DNA of 64,000 nt from Holophagae bacterium (lineage in GTDB: Bacteria > Acidobacteriota > Holophagae > Acanthopleuribacterales > Acanthopleuribacteraceae). The translations under genes were made by a program, and so were the position numbers. The notes under the pieces were generated by a model, which was not told the origin of the DNA, made no database searches, and saw only the letters and a list, made by a program, of their open reading frames with translations. Numbering within the stretch: the first letter of the stretch is position 1; each line of letters begins with the position of its first letter. This document shows positions 18,609 through 27,281 of the stretch, piece after piece. The stretch spans positions 124,001 to 188,000 of the forward strand of contig JAUIFE010000008.1 of NCBI GenBank assembly GCA_030429565.1. Direction: 5' to 3'.

Positions 18609-19445
18609 ATGCGTTTTTTGCTGCTAGGCCTGTTGACGGCCCTAACGCCCTTGACCGCGATTGCCGCCGAGCCGGCGCGCGCGGGCAAACCGATCGTGAT
18701 CGGTCGAAGTTATTCCATTGAATCGAAAATACTGGATCAAAAACGTAACTTAACCCTTTATTTGCCACCGGAGTATGCGGAATCTAAAGAAACCTTTCCC
18801 GTGATGGTGCTGCTGGACGGCGGTGTTAAAGAGGATTTTCACCACATTGTCGGCATTGCCTCGCTGGCTGCCGAATACCGCAAGATTCGACCCTTTATTG
18901 TGGTCGGGATTGAGAACATCGATCGCTACCACGACCTCTTGCACCCCAGCAAAATCGGCGAAGACCAAAAATTTAAACCCACGGCAGGCGGCTCCGCCGA
19001 TTTTCGCCGTTTTATTTCCGAAGAATTGATGCCCTTCATCAAGAAAAACTGGCGCGTCAGCGAGGAAACCGTGTTGATGGGCGAGTCGGCGGCCGGATTG
19101 TTTGTGGTCGAGACTCTTTTGAAAACGCCTGATGCGTTTCAGGCCTACATCGCCATTAGCCCCAGTTTGTGGTGGGAAGAGCAGTCGCTGGCCAAGTCGG
19201 CCGTTTCCGCTATGAAGCAGCGACCCTTTCCAGCGAAACGACGCTTGTTTTTATCCATTGCCGATGAAGGTGGGACCATGCAGGGTGGCGTGGATTTGGT
19301 CGTCAATGCGTTGAAAGAACAAGCGCCCGAAGATCTAGGGTGGACTTACCAACCGATGCACGATGAAAGCCACGGCACCATCTACCATCCAGCCGCGCTT
19401 GCGGCGGTGCGTTTCATCTTCGCCACACCGCCTAAAAAACACTAA
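18609..19445 (+). CDS. Secreted alpha/beta-hydrolase, esterase family (Fes/IroE-like)
   Basis: 278 residues from the ATG at 18609, with AGGAGGATCATTC just upstream and a signal peptide ending near AIAAEP. It belongs to the putative esterase group that includes siderophore esterases: KRNLTLYLPPEYAES, PVMVLLDGG, PFIVVGIEN, the nucleophile Ser in LMGESAAGLF (GxS elbow), ISPSLWWEEQ and the catalytic-His region HDESHGTIYHPA. The family hydrolyses acyl or triscatecholate esters, but nothing nearby indicates iron or siderophore metabolism, so the substrate is open. Periplasmic or extracellular. A hairpin follows the stop. Confidence 0.85.
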   Translation: MRFLLLGLLTALTPLTAIAAEPARAGKPIVIGRSYSIESKILDQKRNLTLYLPPEYAESKETFPVMVLLDGGVKEDFHHIVGIASLAAEYRKIRPFIVVGIENIDRYHDLLHPSKIGEDQKFKPTAGGSADFRRFISEELMPFIKKNWRVSEETVLMGESAAGLFVVETLLKTPDAFQAYIAISPSLWWEEQSLAKSAVSAMKQRPFPAKRRLFLSIADEGGTMQGGVDLVVNALKEQAPEDLGWTYQPMHDESHGTIYHPAALAAVRFIFATPPKKH

Positions 19446-19452
19446 AAGAAAC

Positions 19453-19484
19453 GGCGCCGAACGGTCGCGAAAACCGCCGGCGCC
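19453..19484. terminator. Hairpin between convergent genes
   Basis: Stem GGCGCCG/CGGCGCC enclosing 18 bases, between the esterase stop and the stop of the reverse-strand Ig-repeat gene. Confidence 0.45.
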
Positions 19485-19507
19485 GCGTATGGGCTTGTCT
19501 GCCGAAA

Positions 19508-21244
19508 TTAGTCGGCGGGGATGATGTTAATGGTTACCGTAGCGGTGGAACCGCCGGGCAGGGTGTAGGTGAACTGGATTTCGCCAATGTAAGGACTCAT
19601 GGCGAAGTATTGGAAGTTCCCGTTGCTGTAGGTCAACATGCCTGGCACTCTGGCGGTGTGTTCAGGTGGGGTAAAGCGTGAGTGCTCGAAGTATACGTCG
19701 TTGGCGAAGGTGTTGAGCGTCAGCGATTGACCTTGGACGACGGTGTAATTGTCGTCGCGGGCAATGTTTTCGGTGGGTCCGTCAACAAAGATTTCCAACA
19801 CGCCGGGTACTTCGTACTGACCATCGGTAACCCAGTAATCAACCGTGTAGGTACCAGGACGGAAGACCTGGAACGAGAAGGTTTTTTGGTCGCTGTTGAG
19901 CAGGATGTTGAGGTAATCGGCTGAGCCGCGCGTGGCAAAACGGGCAATCGTCAGGTCGTCGCCGTCGGGATCGATGTCGTTGGCCAACACGTTGTAAGGG
20001 TTGATGACGCGTTCCAGCGGCACGGTGGCGCGTTCGTTGTTAACTACGGGTGGGTTATTGACTGAGCCGATGACAATCGTCACCACGCCTTCGACCGTGT
20101 GGTAGCCGTCGGATACGGCGTACGTCAAAGTCTCGGTGCGGCCTTCGCTGTCTTCAAACGGGGTGTACTCGTAATCGCCCTGGCGGCGCAAGCTCCCGAA
20201 TTGGGGTTGTTCCAACCAGCTCAAATTCAGGAAGCGACCGTTGGGATCATAGTCGTTGGCGAGTGGGTTAAAGCGTACGGTTTCGCCAATGTTGACGTTG
20301 ACAAGGTCGTTGACCACAACCGGTGGTTCGTCGCCGTCGGTGATGTCGACGGTGACCGTGGTGGTTGCTTCAAACACGCCGTCGGTGATGGTGTAGTTGA
20401 AGTGGGTGCGGCCCAGGTCCTCGGGACCTGCAGTGAACAGAACAACGGTGCGGTCAATTTCGACGCTGCCGATGTCGGGCTGGGTTACGGAAACCAGGCG
20501 GATGGGGTTGCTGTCGGGGTCGCTGTCGTTGGCCAAAACGTACAAAGGCACAGTTTGGTCGATGAAGGCCTCGAGGTGGTCCGGGTTGGCGACTGGTGGG
20601 TTGTGGCTGACGATGGTGACCCAGGCACGACCTTCGGCAACGCCGCCACGGGCGTCAATCACGCGGTAGGTGAAGTAGTAGTTGCCAGGGTAATAGCGGT
20701 TGGGCTCGATCCAAAAAGAGCCGTCGGGATTGAGGTTCATGATACCCACGCCAACCGGGGAGATCAATTCTGCACTGAGCAGATCGCCGTCGAGATCGAG
20801 ATCGTTGCCGAGCACACCGGGTGCTGGAACCGTCAGGCGCTGCGTGGCCAAGGTGGTGTAGTAGTCGTCAATGGCGAGGGGCGCTTTGTTGCCGGGCGTT
20901 ACGTTGATGGTGACCGTGGAGAAACTGCGCTCACCGTTTTGGTTTTCAATGCCGTAAACGAAGCTTACCGGACCTTGGGCATTGATTTCGGGTGTAAAGG
21001 TGAAGCTGCCGTCGTTGTTCAACACCAATTCACCGAGCATCGGTTGCGAGGCAACCGTGGTGGTAATGGTGTCGCCTTCCGGGACAATGTCGTTTTGCAG
21101 AATACCCGGGGCGGCCACGTTTAAGACGCTGTCCCAGCTAATCGTGTATTGGTCCTCATGTGCGATGAGGGTGTAGTCTTGTGCGACGCTGAAGGCGCAG
21201 CTCATGATAAGAAGCAAAGCAGTGTGCATCAATCGAAGTTTCAT
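19508..21244 (-). CDS. Secreted tandem Ig/cadherin-like repeat protein
   Basis: 578 residues from the ATG at 21244, which is followed by a signal peptide (LLLIMSCAFSVAQ). The mature part is about six tandem modules of roughly 90 residues, each with a NDxDxDGD-type calcium site and a closing TVTINV-like strand. Examples are GVLGNDLDLDGDLLS, LANDSDPDSNPIRL, LANDYDPNGRFLN and LANDIDPDGDDLT. This is the Ig-like/VCBS/cadherin-type repeat architecture of bacterial adhesins and matrix proteins. No sorting domain or autotransporter barrel is visible. Probable role in adhesion or matrix, by inference. A palindrome at 21532 lies upstream between this gene and glcF. Confidence 0.85.
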   Translation of the reverse strand: MKLRLMHTALLLIMSCAFSVAQDYTLIAHEDQYTISWDSVLNVAAPGILQNDIVPEGDTITTTVASQPMLGELVLNNDGSFTFTPEINAQGPVSFVYGIENQNGERSFSTVTINVTPGNKAPLAIDDYYTTLATQRLTVPAPGVLGNDLDLDGDLLSAELISPVGVGIMNLNPDGSFWIEPNRYYPGNYYFTYRVIDARGGVAEGRAWVTIVSHNPPVANPDHLEAFIDQTVPLYVLANDSDPDSNPIRLVSVTQPDIGSVEIDRTVVLFTAGPEDLGRTHFNYTITDGVFEATTTVTVDITDGDEPPVVVNDLVNVNIGETVRFNPLANDYDPNGRFLNLSWLEQPQFGSLRRQGDYEYTPFEDSEGRTETLTYAVSDGYHTVEGVVTIVIGSVNNPPVVNNERATVPLERVINPYNVLANDIDPDGDDLTIARFATRGSADYLNILLNSDQKTFSFQVFRPGTYTVDYWVTDGQYEVPGVLEIFVDGPTENIARDDNYTVVQGQSLTLNTFANDVYFEHSRFTPPEHTARVPGMLTYSNGNFQYFAMSPYIGEIQFTYTLPGGSTATVTINIIPAD

Positions 21245-21797
21245 TCCTAACTGACTCCAAAAAGATAGATTGGTCGGTTTCGGGAGCCCGCCCGACATGG
21301 CGGGTTAGGGACCAAGGCTCATTCACACGGCACAGACGCGGCAGCACAAGCGGGCGCGCCTCGGCCATAGGTGGGTCCAATAAAATTCAGCCAGATGTCC
21401 ATTACCGTTAAAAGATAAACTTAGACGAATCGTGGACGGCAACGGGTCGTCGAATCGAGGTCTAGTGAACTCGGTTCGCTATCACCATACGTCAAACCGG
21501 CATCGAAAGAAAACCCTAAAAGTGTCAAAGATCACTTTGTAGCGTGCAAAGTGAAATTTCTGAGAAACTATTTGCTTTCGCTGGTTCGCGGCGCCGGTAA
21601 TCTTTGGTGCCGGCCTATTGTTACGCATAGAATGTGATGTGGTTTACATTTTATATTTTCTTTTGTTCGTTTTCTAGACCTTCTCTTGACCTTATCTCGC
21701 CTCGATCCAGGCACCTTGTCCTTCTTTTCGTTGTTTTCGATAATTTTTGCCCATGCCGGCCTGCCGCTCATGCCGCATGCCGCCGATTTAGGCTAAG
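21245..21797. other. Divergent intergenic region
   Basis: About 550 bases between the Ig-repeat gene and glcF; no gene is supported. It contains the inverted repeat at 21532-21554 and an AT-rich tract before glcF that may hold its promoter. Confidence 0.55.
21532..21554. promoter_or_regulatory. Candidate operator (inverted repeat)
   Basis: TCACTTTG at 21532-21539 and CAAAGTGA at 21547-21554 are perfect inverted arms separated by 7 bases, and a further CAAAG lies just left. The centre-to-centre spacing suits a dimeric regulator. Position between divergent genes is the only other support. Confidence 0.35.
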
Positions 21798-23147
21798 ATG
21801 CAGCAAAACACCCGTAGGTTGACCATGAGTGAAACGCCGTCCGATTTTTACCGCGACTTTCCTTTCGACGACGTGCTGAAGTGCGTTCATTGCGGGTTGT
21901 GTTTGGATGCCTGTCCCACCTATCGCGCCTTGGGTGTGGAGCAGGAATCACCGCGTGGGCGGTTGTACCTCATGCGTGCCCTGTGGGAAGGTGAGCTGGA
22001 GGCCGACGCCGCGGTAGCGGCGCCCTTGGCGCGTTGTCTCGATTGTCGCGGTTGTGAAACGGCCTGTCCGTCCGGCGTGCCCTATGGCGCGTTACTGGAA
22101 AAAACGCGTGGTGCCATGCGGCGCCGCCTACCGCCGTCACGAGCGCGCAAACTGTTTCACGACTGGCCTTTACAGCATGTGATTGGCGCCGAGCGGCGCT
22201 TGCTTTGGTTGAGCAAGCTGACCCGACGGCTAACACGTTTGGGTTTATTGCATTCACCTGCCCTGCGCGCGCTGCTGCCAGGTTTCCTGAAACGCGCTTT
22301 AGCGGTCATGCCACGCTTTGACGGACGCTCCTTTAAAGCCAAACACGGCGATAAAATTTTTGCGCCCCTCAGTGAACCCGCCACTGGTCGCCGCGTCGCC
22401 TTGTTCAGCGGTTGTGTAATGGACGTAGCTGAAACCGAAATTCACGAAGCCACCTTGTTTTTGCTACGCGCCGCCGGCTTCGAAGTGACTGTTCCGCGCG
22501 CACAAACCTGTTGTGGCGCGTTGACCGTTCACGCCGGTTTGCGCGACGCGCCGCGCCGCTGGGCGCTTCAAAACGCCCACGCCTTTTCCGATTGTGCGCT
22601 GGAAGCGGTTGTGGTTAACGCTGCCGGGTGTGGTGCCCAACTCAAAGAATACGCTGATTTGTTTCGGGACCGCGATGCGCCCGTCTCCGCCGTGGACTGG
22701 CATGCTTTTGGTGCCAAGGTTCGCGATCTCACCGGCTTATTGGCTCAGAGTGATTTGGTTCAGCGCAATCAATGGCGCGAAGATCCCGTCACCCTGTACC
22801 TCGATTATCCCTGCCACTTGATTCACGCCCAACGCGATCACGCGGGCCTGGCGCCGCTGTTACGCGCCTTGCCGGGGGTGACCCTGGTTGAGCCGGACCA
22901 AGCGGCCACCTGTTGCGGTGCCGCCGGTATTTACAACCTGCAGCAAGGGGAGACGGCCGATGCCGTGCTCGACGCCAAACTGGACGACTTGGCGCGTGCC
23001 TGTGCCGGCCAAGGTGCGGGTTTGTTGTTAACCGGTAATCCCGGCTGTTTGTTCCAGTTGCGCCACGGCGTTGCCAAGCGGGGATTACCGCTTACCGTCA
23101 TGCATCCTGCTGTTTTTCTGTCAAGGCGTTTGGTCTCAATTGCTTAG
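21798..23147 (+). CDS. glcF: Glycolate oxidase iron-sulfur subunit GlcF
   Basis: 449 residues (440 if the ATG at 21825 is used; both starts have an AGG at similar spacing). It carries electrons from GlcDE to quinone. Two [4Fe-4S] ferredoxin motifs: CVHCGLCLDACP and CLDCRGCETACPSG. Two CCG domains follow, with CCGALTVHAG and a second CCGAAGIYNLQ, as in GlcF and LutA/GlpC relatives. Length is somewhat above the usual 410. It is separated from glcD and glcE by about 7 kb containing unrelated genes on both strands, so it must have its own promoter. Confidence 0.9.
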   Translation: MQQNTRRLTMSETPSDFYRDFPFDDVLKCVHCGLCLDACPTYRALGVEQESPRGRLYLMRALWEGELEADAAVAAPLARCLDCRGCETACPSGVPYGALLEKTRGAMRRRLPPSRARKLFHDWPLQHVIGAERRLLWLSKLTRRLTRLGLLHSPALRALLPGFLKRALAVMPRFDGRSFKAKHGDKIFAPLSEPATGRRVALFSGCVMDVAETEIHEATLFLLRAAGFEVTVPRAQTCCGALTVHAGLRDAPRRWALQNAHAFSDCALEAVVVNAAGCGAQLKEYADLFRDRDAPVSAVDWHAFGAKVRDLTGLLAQSDLVQRNQWREDPVTLYLDYPCHLIHAQRDHAGLAPLLRALPGVTLVEPDQAATCCGAAGIYNLQQGETADAVLDAKLDDLARACAGQGAGLLLTGNPGCLFQLRHGVAKRGLPLTVMHPAVFLSRRLVSIA

Positions 23148-23369
23148 GGTGGTGGTTGACCCTCTTTGCCTCGATCGCGCGCTCTTAGGGTGGGGTTGAA
23201 AGGCCAAAAGGACGGTGCTTGAAGCAGTGCTGCACGGCGTACCTTATCCGCCTCAACCAACAAACATGTTGCGACACTTTTCAGCTTGGTTGACCGCTGC
23301 CGATAAAGCAGGTAACAGCATTTGTTTAGCATGTTTAAATGAGTCTTTTTATAGAAAGGGGAGGCCTGA

Positions 23370-24149
23370 ATGGCTGCATTTTGCCCAAAGTGTGATTCTG
23401 AAATAGAGCGATCGATGGCCGAGTGCCCCGCCTGTGGTGTCATCATTGCCAAATTCCAACAACGGGGACCGCGCGCAGCGACCGCCGCGACCGTTGAAAA
23501 TCATGATTGGGATGCTTACGACCCAGCCATGAGGCATGTGCTGGGCTCCTCGGATCAGCTTTTCATTCAACAACACGCGCGCAATTGGTTGGAAATCCTG
23601 TTGAATTGGGAGCAGGTCAACCAGTATTTCATCCAAATCGGGCAACGTCAGATCGGTTACATCGAAGAGCTTAACGTGAGCTTTTTACGGACGCTGTCGC
23701 GATTGTTTCTCGGCTCACACCGACCCTTGGATGTGGCCGTTGTGACCGGCAATACGCAAATCCTCGAGCTGCGACGCAAGTTTTTCTTCTTTTTTTCCAA
23801 CTTAGAGGTCATGACCACACGCGGAACGGTACTCGGTCGCGTGCAGCGTCGTTTGGGTATCATCAATCGCCGTTACGATTTAATTGACGAACACGGCGAA
23901 GTGTTTGCCACGATTCGCAGCCCTTTCTTCCGCATCTGGACCTTTAACATTTTTGATCGTGACGACAACAAAGTGGGCATGATCTCCAAAAAATGGAGCG
24001 GGTTCCTCAAAGAAGCCTTTACCGATGCCGACAACTTCTTGGTCGATTTTGGGTCGGGCGATTGGTCACCGGCGCAACGCGCGGTCATTTTTGCCACGGC
24101 GATTAGCATTGATTTCGACTTTTTCGAGAACAACCAACAGTCGTCCTAG
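23370..24149 (+). CDS. Zinc-ribbon protein with phospholipid scramblase-like domain
   Basis: 259 residues. A zinc ribbon is formed by CPKC (5-8) and CPAC (19-22). From about residue 55 the chain matches the scramblase/Tubby-like (LURP-one) fold: LFIQQHARNWLEILLNWE, QIGYIEE, RPLDVAV, ILELRRKFFFFFSNLEV, GTVLGRVQRR, RYDLIDEHGEVFATIRSPFFRIWTF and SKKWSGFLKEAFTDAD. Eukaryotic scramblases move phospholipids; the bacterial role is unknown. There is one weak hydrophobic C-terminal segment. The start is supported by AAAGGGGAGG. It probably stands alone, with the lipoprotein gene at 24233 downstream. Confidence 0.8.
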   Translation: MAAFCPKCDSEIERSMAECPACGVIIAKFQQRGPRAATAATVENHDWDAYDPAMRHVLGSSDQLFIQQHARNWLEILLNWEQVNQYFIQIGQRQIGYIEELNVSFLRTLSRLFLGSHRPLDVAVVTGNTQILELRRKFFFFFSNLEVMTTRGTVLGRVQRRLGIINRRYDLIDEHGEVFATIRSPFFRIWTFNIFDRDDNKVGMISKKWSGFLKEAFTDADNFLVDFGSGDWSPAQRAVIFATAISIDFDFFENNQQSS

Positions 24150-24232
24150 TCGGAGCGCGCTCTGTCGTCCCATGCAGGGCGCGCTACTTTCGTGTATGCT
24201 AAGCGGCACTGATCTCAAAATAGGAGAGCCAC

Positions 24233-24520
24233 GTGCTGAAACAATGGGTACAACGCTGTTTCTTTGTGCTGACGGCAATTTTACTGTTTGCCTGCAGCAA
24301 TCGGGTCACCCCAGAGAACTTCGCGAAGGTGAAAAAAGGCATGACGCTTGAAGAAACCATCGCGATTTTGGGTGAACCCACCGAATTGAACCAGGGCGAC
24401 CTGGGCATTATTTCCGGTGCCGGTGCGGTTTGGCGCAACGGCGAGCGAACCATCAAAATCACCTACGTCAACGACAAAGTGACGACCAAAAACTTTATTG
24501 AATCCGACGATTCTGAATAA
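24233..24520 (+). CDS. Small lipoprotein, BamE/SmpA-like fold
   Basis: 95 residues from the GTG at 24233, preceded by AGGAGAG. A signal sequence ends in the lipobox LFAC (Cys about residue 21), so a lipidated protein is expected. The mature part VTPENFAKVKKGMTLEETIAILGEP has the helix-helix-strand pattern of the BamE/SmpA and DUF3862 families, where KxGMT...V...LGEP is characteristic. The middle GAGAVWRNGERTIKITYVNDKV forms the beta part. It is too short and divergent to call BamE itself. The SDR gene follows 50 bases later on the same strand. Confidence 0.8.
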   Translation: MLKQWVQRCFFVLTAILLFACSNRVTPENFAKVKKGMTLEETIAILGEPTELNQGDLGIISGAGAVWRNGERTIKITYVNDKVTTKNFIESDDSE

Positions 24521-24572
24521 TGCGACACGGTGCGTGCCGGTCGCATCCGGCGTGCCGTGGGAAGGATAGCCG

Positions 24573-25409
24573 ATGGCTGGAATACAATCGATCTTCCGAC
24601 CCGACCTTTTTGAACAATGCAACGTGCTGGTGACTGGCGGCGGGTCTGGCTTGGGACTGCGCTGTGCGCACGAATTCGCCCAACTCGGTGCGCGCGTCTT
24701 TATTTGCGGCCGCAGCGAGGACAAACTCGTGGCAGCCGCCGCCCAAATCAACGAAGCGGGCGGCTGTGCCGAAGGCCTTGTCTGCGATATTCGCGACCGC
24801 GATACCGTTGGCGTTATGATGCAAACTCTCGAGGAACGCGCCGGCAAACTCGATATTTTGATCAACAATGCGGGCGGTCAGTTTCCCGCACCGGCGGAAA
24901 CCATCAGTGCCAAGGGCTGGCAAGCCGTGATCGATACCAACTTGACCGGTACCTTTAACGTCATGCAAGCCGCGTTTAACAAACACTTCCGCAAGAAAGG
25001 CGGCGTGATTGTTAACGTGATTGCCGACATGTGGCAGGGTTTCCCGATGATGGCTCATACCGGCGCCGCGCGCGCCGCCGTCGATAACCTGACCAAAACG
25101 TTGGCCAATGAATGGGGTCGCCATGGCGTGCGCGTGAATGCGGTGGCGCCCGGTATCATTCGTACCTCCGGGTTGGCGACGTACGACGCAGCCGTGCGCC
25201 CCATGATCGAAGAAGCCGGCAAGCAAAACCAAGCGACGCGCATGGGGACCGAGGCCGAAGTTGCCGCCGCCTTGCTGTTTTTGGCGTCGCCGGCCGCTAG
25301 CTACATTACCGGCGCCACCTTGCGCGTCGACGGTGGCCAATCGCTGTTTCATCCGCTCTATCCGCCCAACGGCGAGCGGGTATGGGATGGCTGGGACGAT
25401 CCCGCCTAA
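24573..25409 (+). CDS. SDR-family reductase, peroxisomal trans-2-enoyl-CoA reductase (PECR)-like
   Basis: 278 residues. Rossmann NAD(P) site TGGGSGLG (21-28), ICGRSEDK for NADP preference, and NNAGG (98-102). At the usual YxxxK active site the sequence is AHTGAARAAVDNLTK (161-175), so the canonical Tyr and Lys are absent. This exact style (HSGAARAGV) is found in mammalian PECR, and DECR-type enzymes also lack YxxxK. Together with PGIIRTSG and SYITGATLRVDGGQSL this supports a 2-enoyl- or 2,4-dienoyl-CoA reductase. No other fatty-acid genes are adjacent. A 12-bp terminator follows. Confidence 0.85.
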   Translation: MAGIQSIFRPDLFEQCNVLVTGGGSGLGLRCAHEFAQLGARVFICGRSEDKLVAAAAQINEAGGCAEGLVCDIRDRDTVGVMMQTLEERAGKLDILINNAGGQFPAPAETISAKGWQAVIDTNLTGTFNVMQAAFNKHFRKKGGVIVNVIADMWQGFPMMAHTGAARAAVDNLTKTLANEWGRHGVRVNAVAPGIIRTSGLATYDAAVRPMIEEAGKQNQATRMGTEAEVAAALLFLASPAASYITGATLRVDGGQSLFHPLYPPNGERVWDGWDDPA

Positions 25410-25419
25410 ACGACAAAAA

Positions 25420-25448
25420 CCGAGACGCTTCAGTTCGAAGCGTCTCGG
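25420..25448. terminator. Rho-independent terminator, bidirectional
   Basis: A 12-bp perfect stem CCGAGACGCTTC/GAAGCGTCTCGG with a 5-base loop, an A-rich flank on the left and a T-rich flank on the right. It lies between the convergent reductase and peroxidase genes. Confidence 0.85.
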
Positions 25449-25484
25449 CCGATTCGGTTTTACCTTTTGGGGAGTTGTCGGGGA

Positions 25485-27281
25485 TTAGCGACCGCGACCG
25501 CCGCCACCGCCGGGACGACCACCGCCACGGCCGCCGCCACCGGTACCGCCGTCACCGCCGCCGTCAGTCGGTGCCAAACGGAACACGTTTTGCGGTAATT
25601 CGGCTGCAATGGTGGTGTTGCGGCGAATGATATCGGCCAGGCGCGTGCGTTCGACTTCGTCGCGCTCGCGGTCGTTCAGCACGCGGGTGTACCAATAGCG
25701 ATCACCGTCGCGCAATGCTTCGAATTGATCGCGCAAGATGGCCGCGTTTAATTCGCCAACCATGGCGCCGGGTAAGTGGTCTTCGGCCAAGCCGCCGATC
25801 CACAAATCCACTTGATCGACGTTCTCGTAAACCGCGGCCAGACGGCTTTGCACCTCGGCGTTGCGCGAGATGTCGGCAAAGCTACGAGCGGGCGGCAAAC
25901 CCATTCCGCGACGGGCTTCGTTGTACGAGGGCAGACCGTGGTCGCGACCGCGCTGCAGGTTCAAGCTCGCCAAATCAAAGCCGCCCGATCCCGGTGGTCC
26001 AAACAGGAAGTTGCGCACATCGTCGATGATGAAGTTGTCGATGTTTTGACAGGCTTGCGCCGCTAAGCCGCGCAAGATGGGTTCAATGCCGCCCTCGTCG
26101 GTGAGGCGGGCGGGGTTAAAGAAGGCATTGCGCAGGGGCAAGTGGCCTTGAGCAATTGGGGTGCCGTCGGCGTTGAGGCGCAAAATCGAGGCGTTTAACG
26201 CGCTGTGCCCGAAACGGTAGGCCGCGGTGCTGAAGCAGTTGGCAATCGTGGCGTTCACGTCATTGCGATAACCGTTGTAGGGACGCGGACCGTGATCGCC
26301 AAGCAGGGTCGGCAAAAATTCGCGGTAGGTGATGACCTGCATTTGCGCGCCGACCAATTGGCGTGCTTTTTGGTAAATTTGCTCGCCGTCCCATTCGGGA
26401 TTTTGCGTGGCAATGCGGTCCGCGAGACGGTTGTGTTCGCGAACAAACAAGGTGTGCATGGCCGCCAATCCGGCTTGCTCGTTGGCGCGTACATCGCCCG
26501 CTAAAAACAGGGCCGGGTTGGGGCCGCCCGCGTTGGGCAAGCCGTCGACATTAAACGGCAATAAGTTGCCGTCACTGGTTTTCAATTTACCGGTGCCGTC
26601 GTTGGTCCGCAGCGCGTGGGCGCGCTCCTCCTCGGCGCCGTACACGTTGGAAGCGTCAACCCAAGCCGTAATTTCATTAACCTGTTGGCGTGGGTTTCCG
26701 GCGCGATCACCGGTGGTTTTGTCGTAGAGCGAGCGGTTGAAGGACATTTCGGCCGTGCCGCTGCCGCTGGGATCAAAAAACGGGTCGCCGTTCGGGATGG
26801 CGATCGGTTCGGGTTCCGGTGGGTTGGTCCCGTCCGTTAAGTCGATGTCGTGGTCGAGGAACTGGCCCCATTGCCAGAGGAAATCGGTGGCGCCGACGCG
26901 GTTGGGAATGCTTTGCGATTGCGCACAAACCGCGTTGGAAATTTGACGCGCGCCAGGACGGTCTTCGCCCGCCATTTTGGCGATGCCGTCACTGTAGGCC
27001 GCCGGCATTAGGCGGAAAAGCGGTAAACCGCCGGCGCCCATTAACGGCATGTTGGCATTATTGTCACTGCCGTCGTAGCTGCGAAACGATTGGGCCGGCC
27101 GCTGACTGGTTCCTGGCTCCGGTCGGGTACCACGTTCAATTTGGCGAACAGGGGAGATGCGATTTTCGTCGCGGGGTGGGCGATCAGGGCGTGGGCCGTT
27201 TTGGGCGCTTACGGGACTCATCGTGGCAAAGGCCAGACCAACGCAAGAACACGCGGTCAACAACGAATTTCTCCAATTCAT
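25485..27281 (-). CDS. Secreted animal-type haem peroxidase (peroxinectin/MPO superfamily)
   Basis: 598 residues from the ATG at 27281, which has AAGGAGT upstream and a signal peptide (cut near SAQ, residue 27). Catalytic features by comparison with myeloperoxidase: Asp143-His144 (distal) in WGQFLDHDID, Arg265 and Glu268 in AGDVRANEQ, and proximal His359 in YRFGHSALN. The haem-ester Asp and Glu are kept, while the MPO-specific Met is a Gln. Other family blocks are MHTLFVREHNRLA, LLGDHGPRPY and LNLQRGRDHGLPSYN. After the domain the last 25 residues are Gly/Arg-rich. It oxidises halides or phenolics with H2O2 outside the cell, by family inference. Confidence 0.9.
   Translation of the reverse strand: MNWRNSLLTACSCVGLAFATMSPVSAQNGPRPDRPPRDENRISPVRQIERGTRPEPGTSQRPAQSFRSYDGSDNNANMPLMGAGGLPLFRLMPAAYSDGIAKMAGEDRPGARQISNAVCAQSQSIPNRVGATDFLWQWGQFLDHDIDLTDGTNPPEPEPIAIPNGDPFFDPSGSGTAEMSFNRSLYDKTTGDRAGNPRQQVNEITAWVDASNVYGAEEERAHALRTNDGTGKLKTSDGNLLPFNVDGLPNAGGPNPALFLAGDVRANEQAGLAAMHTLFVREHNRLADRIATQNPEWDGEQIYQKARQLVGAQMQVITYREFLPTLLGDHGPRPYNGYRNDVNATIANCFSTAAYRFGHSALNASILRLNADGTPIAQGHLPLRNAFFNPARLTDEGGIEPILRGLAAQACQNIDNFIIDDVRNFLFGPPGSGGFDLASLNLQRGRDHGLPSYNEARRGMGLPPARSFADISRNAEVQSRLAAVYENVDQVDLWIGGLAEDHLPGAMVGELNAAILRDQFEALRDGDRYWYTRVLNDRERDEVERTRLADIIRRNTTIAAELPQNVFRLAPTDGGGDGGTGGGGRGGGRPGGGGGRGR

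Noticed and set aside
20099..21124. Long forward open frame of 341 codons antisense to the Ig-repeat gene
   Set aside because: It mirrors the codon pattern of the reverse gene, has no ribosome site and no signal or domain; the reverse frame has a signal peptide and repeat structure.
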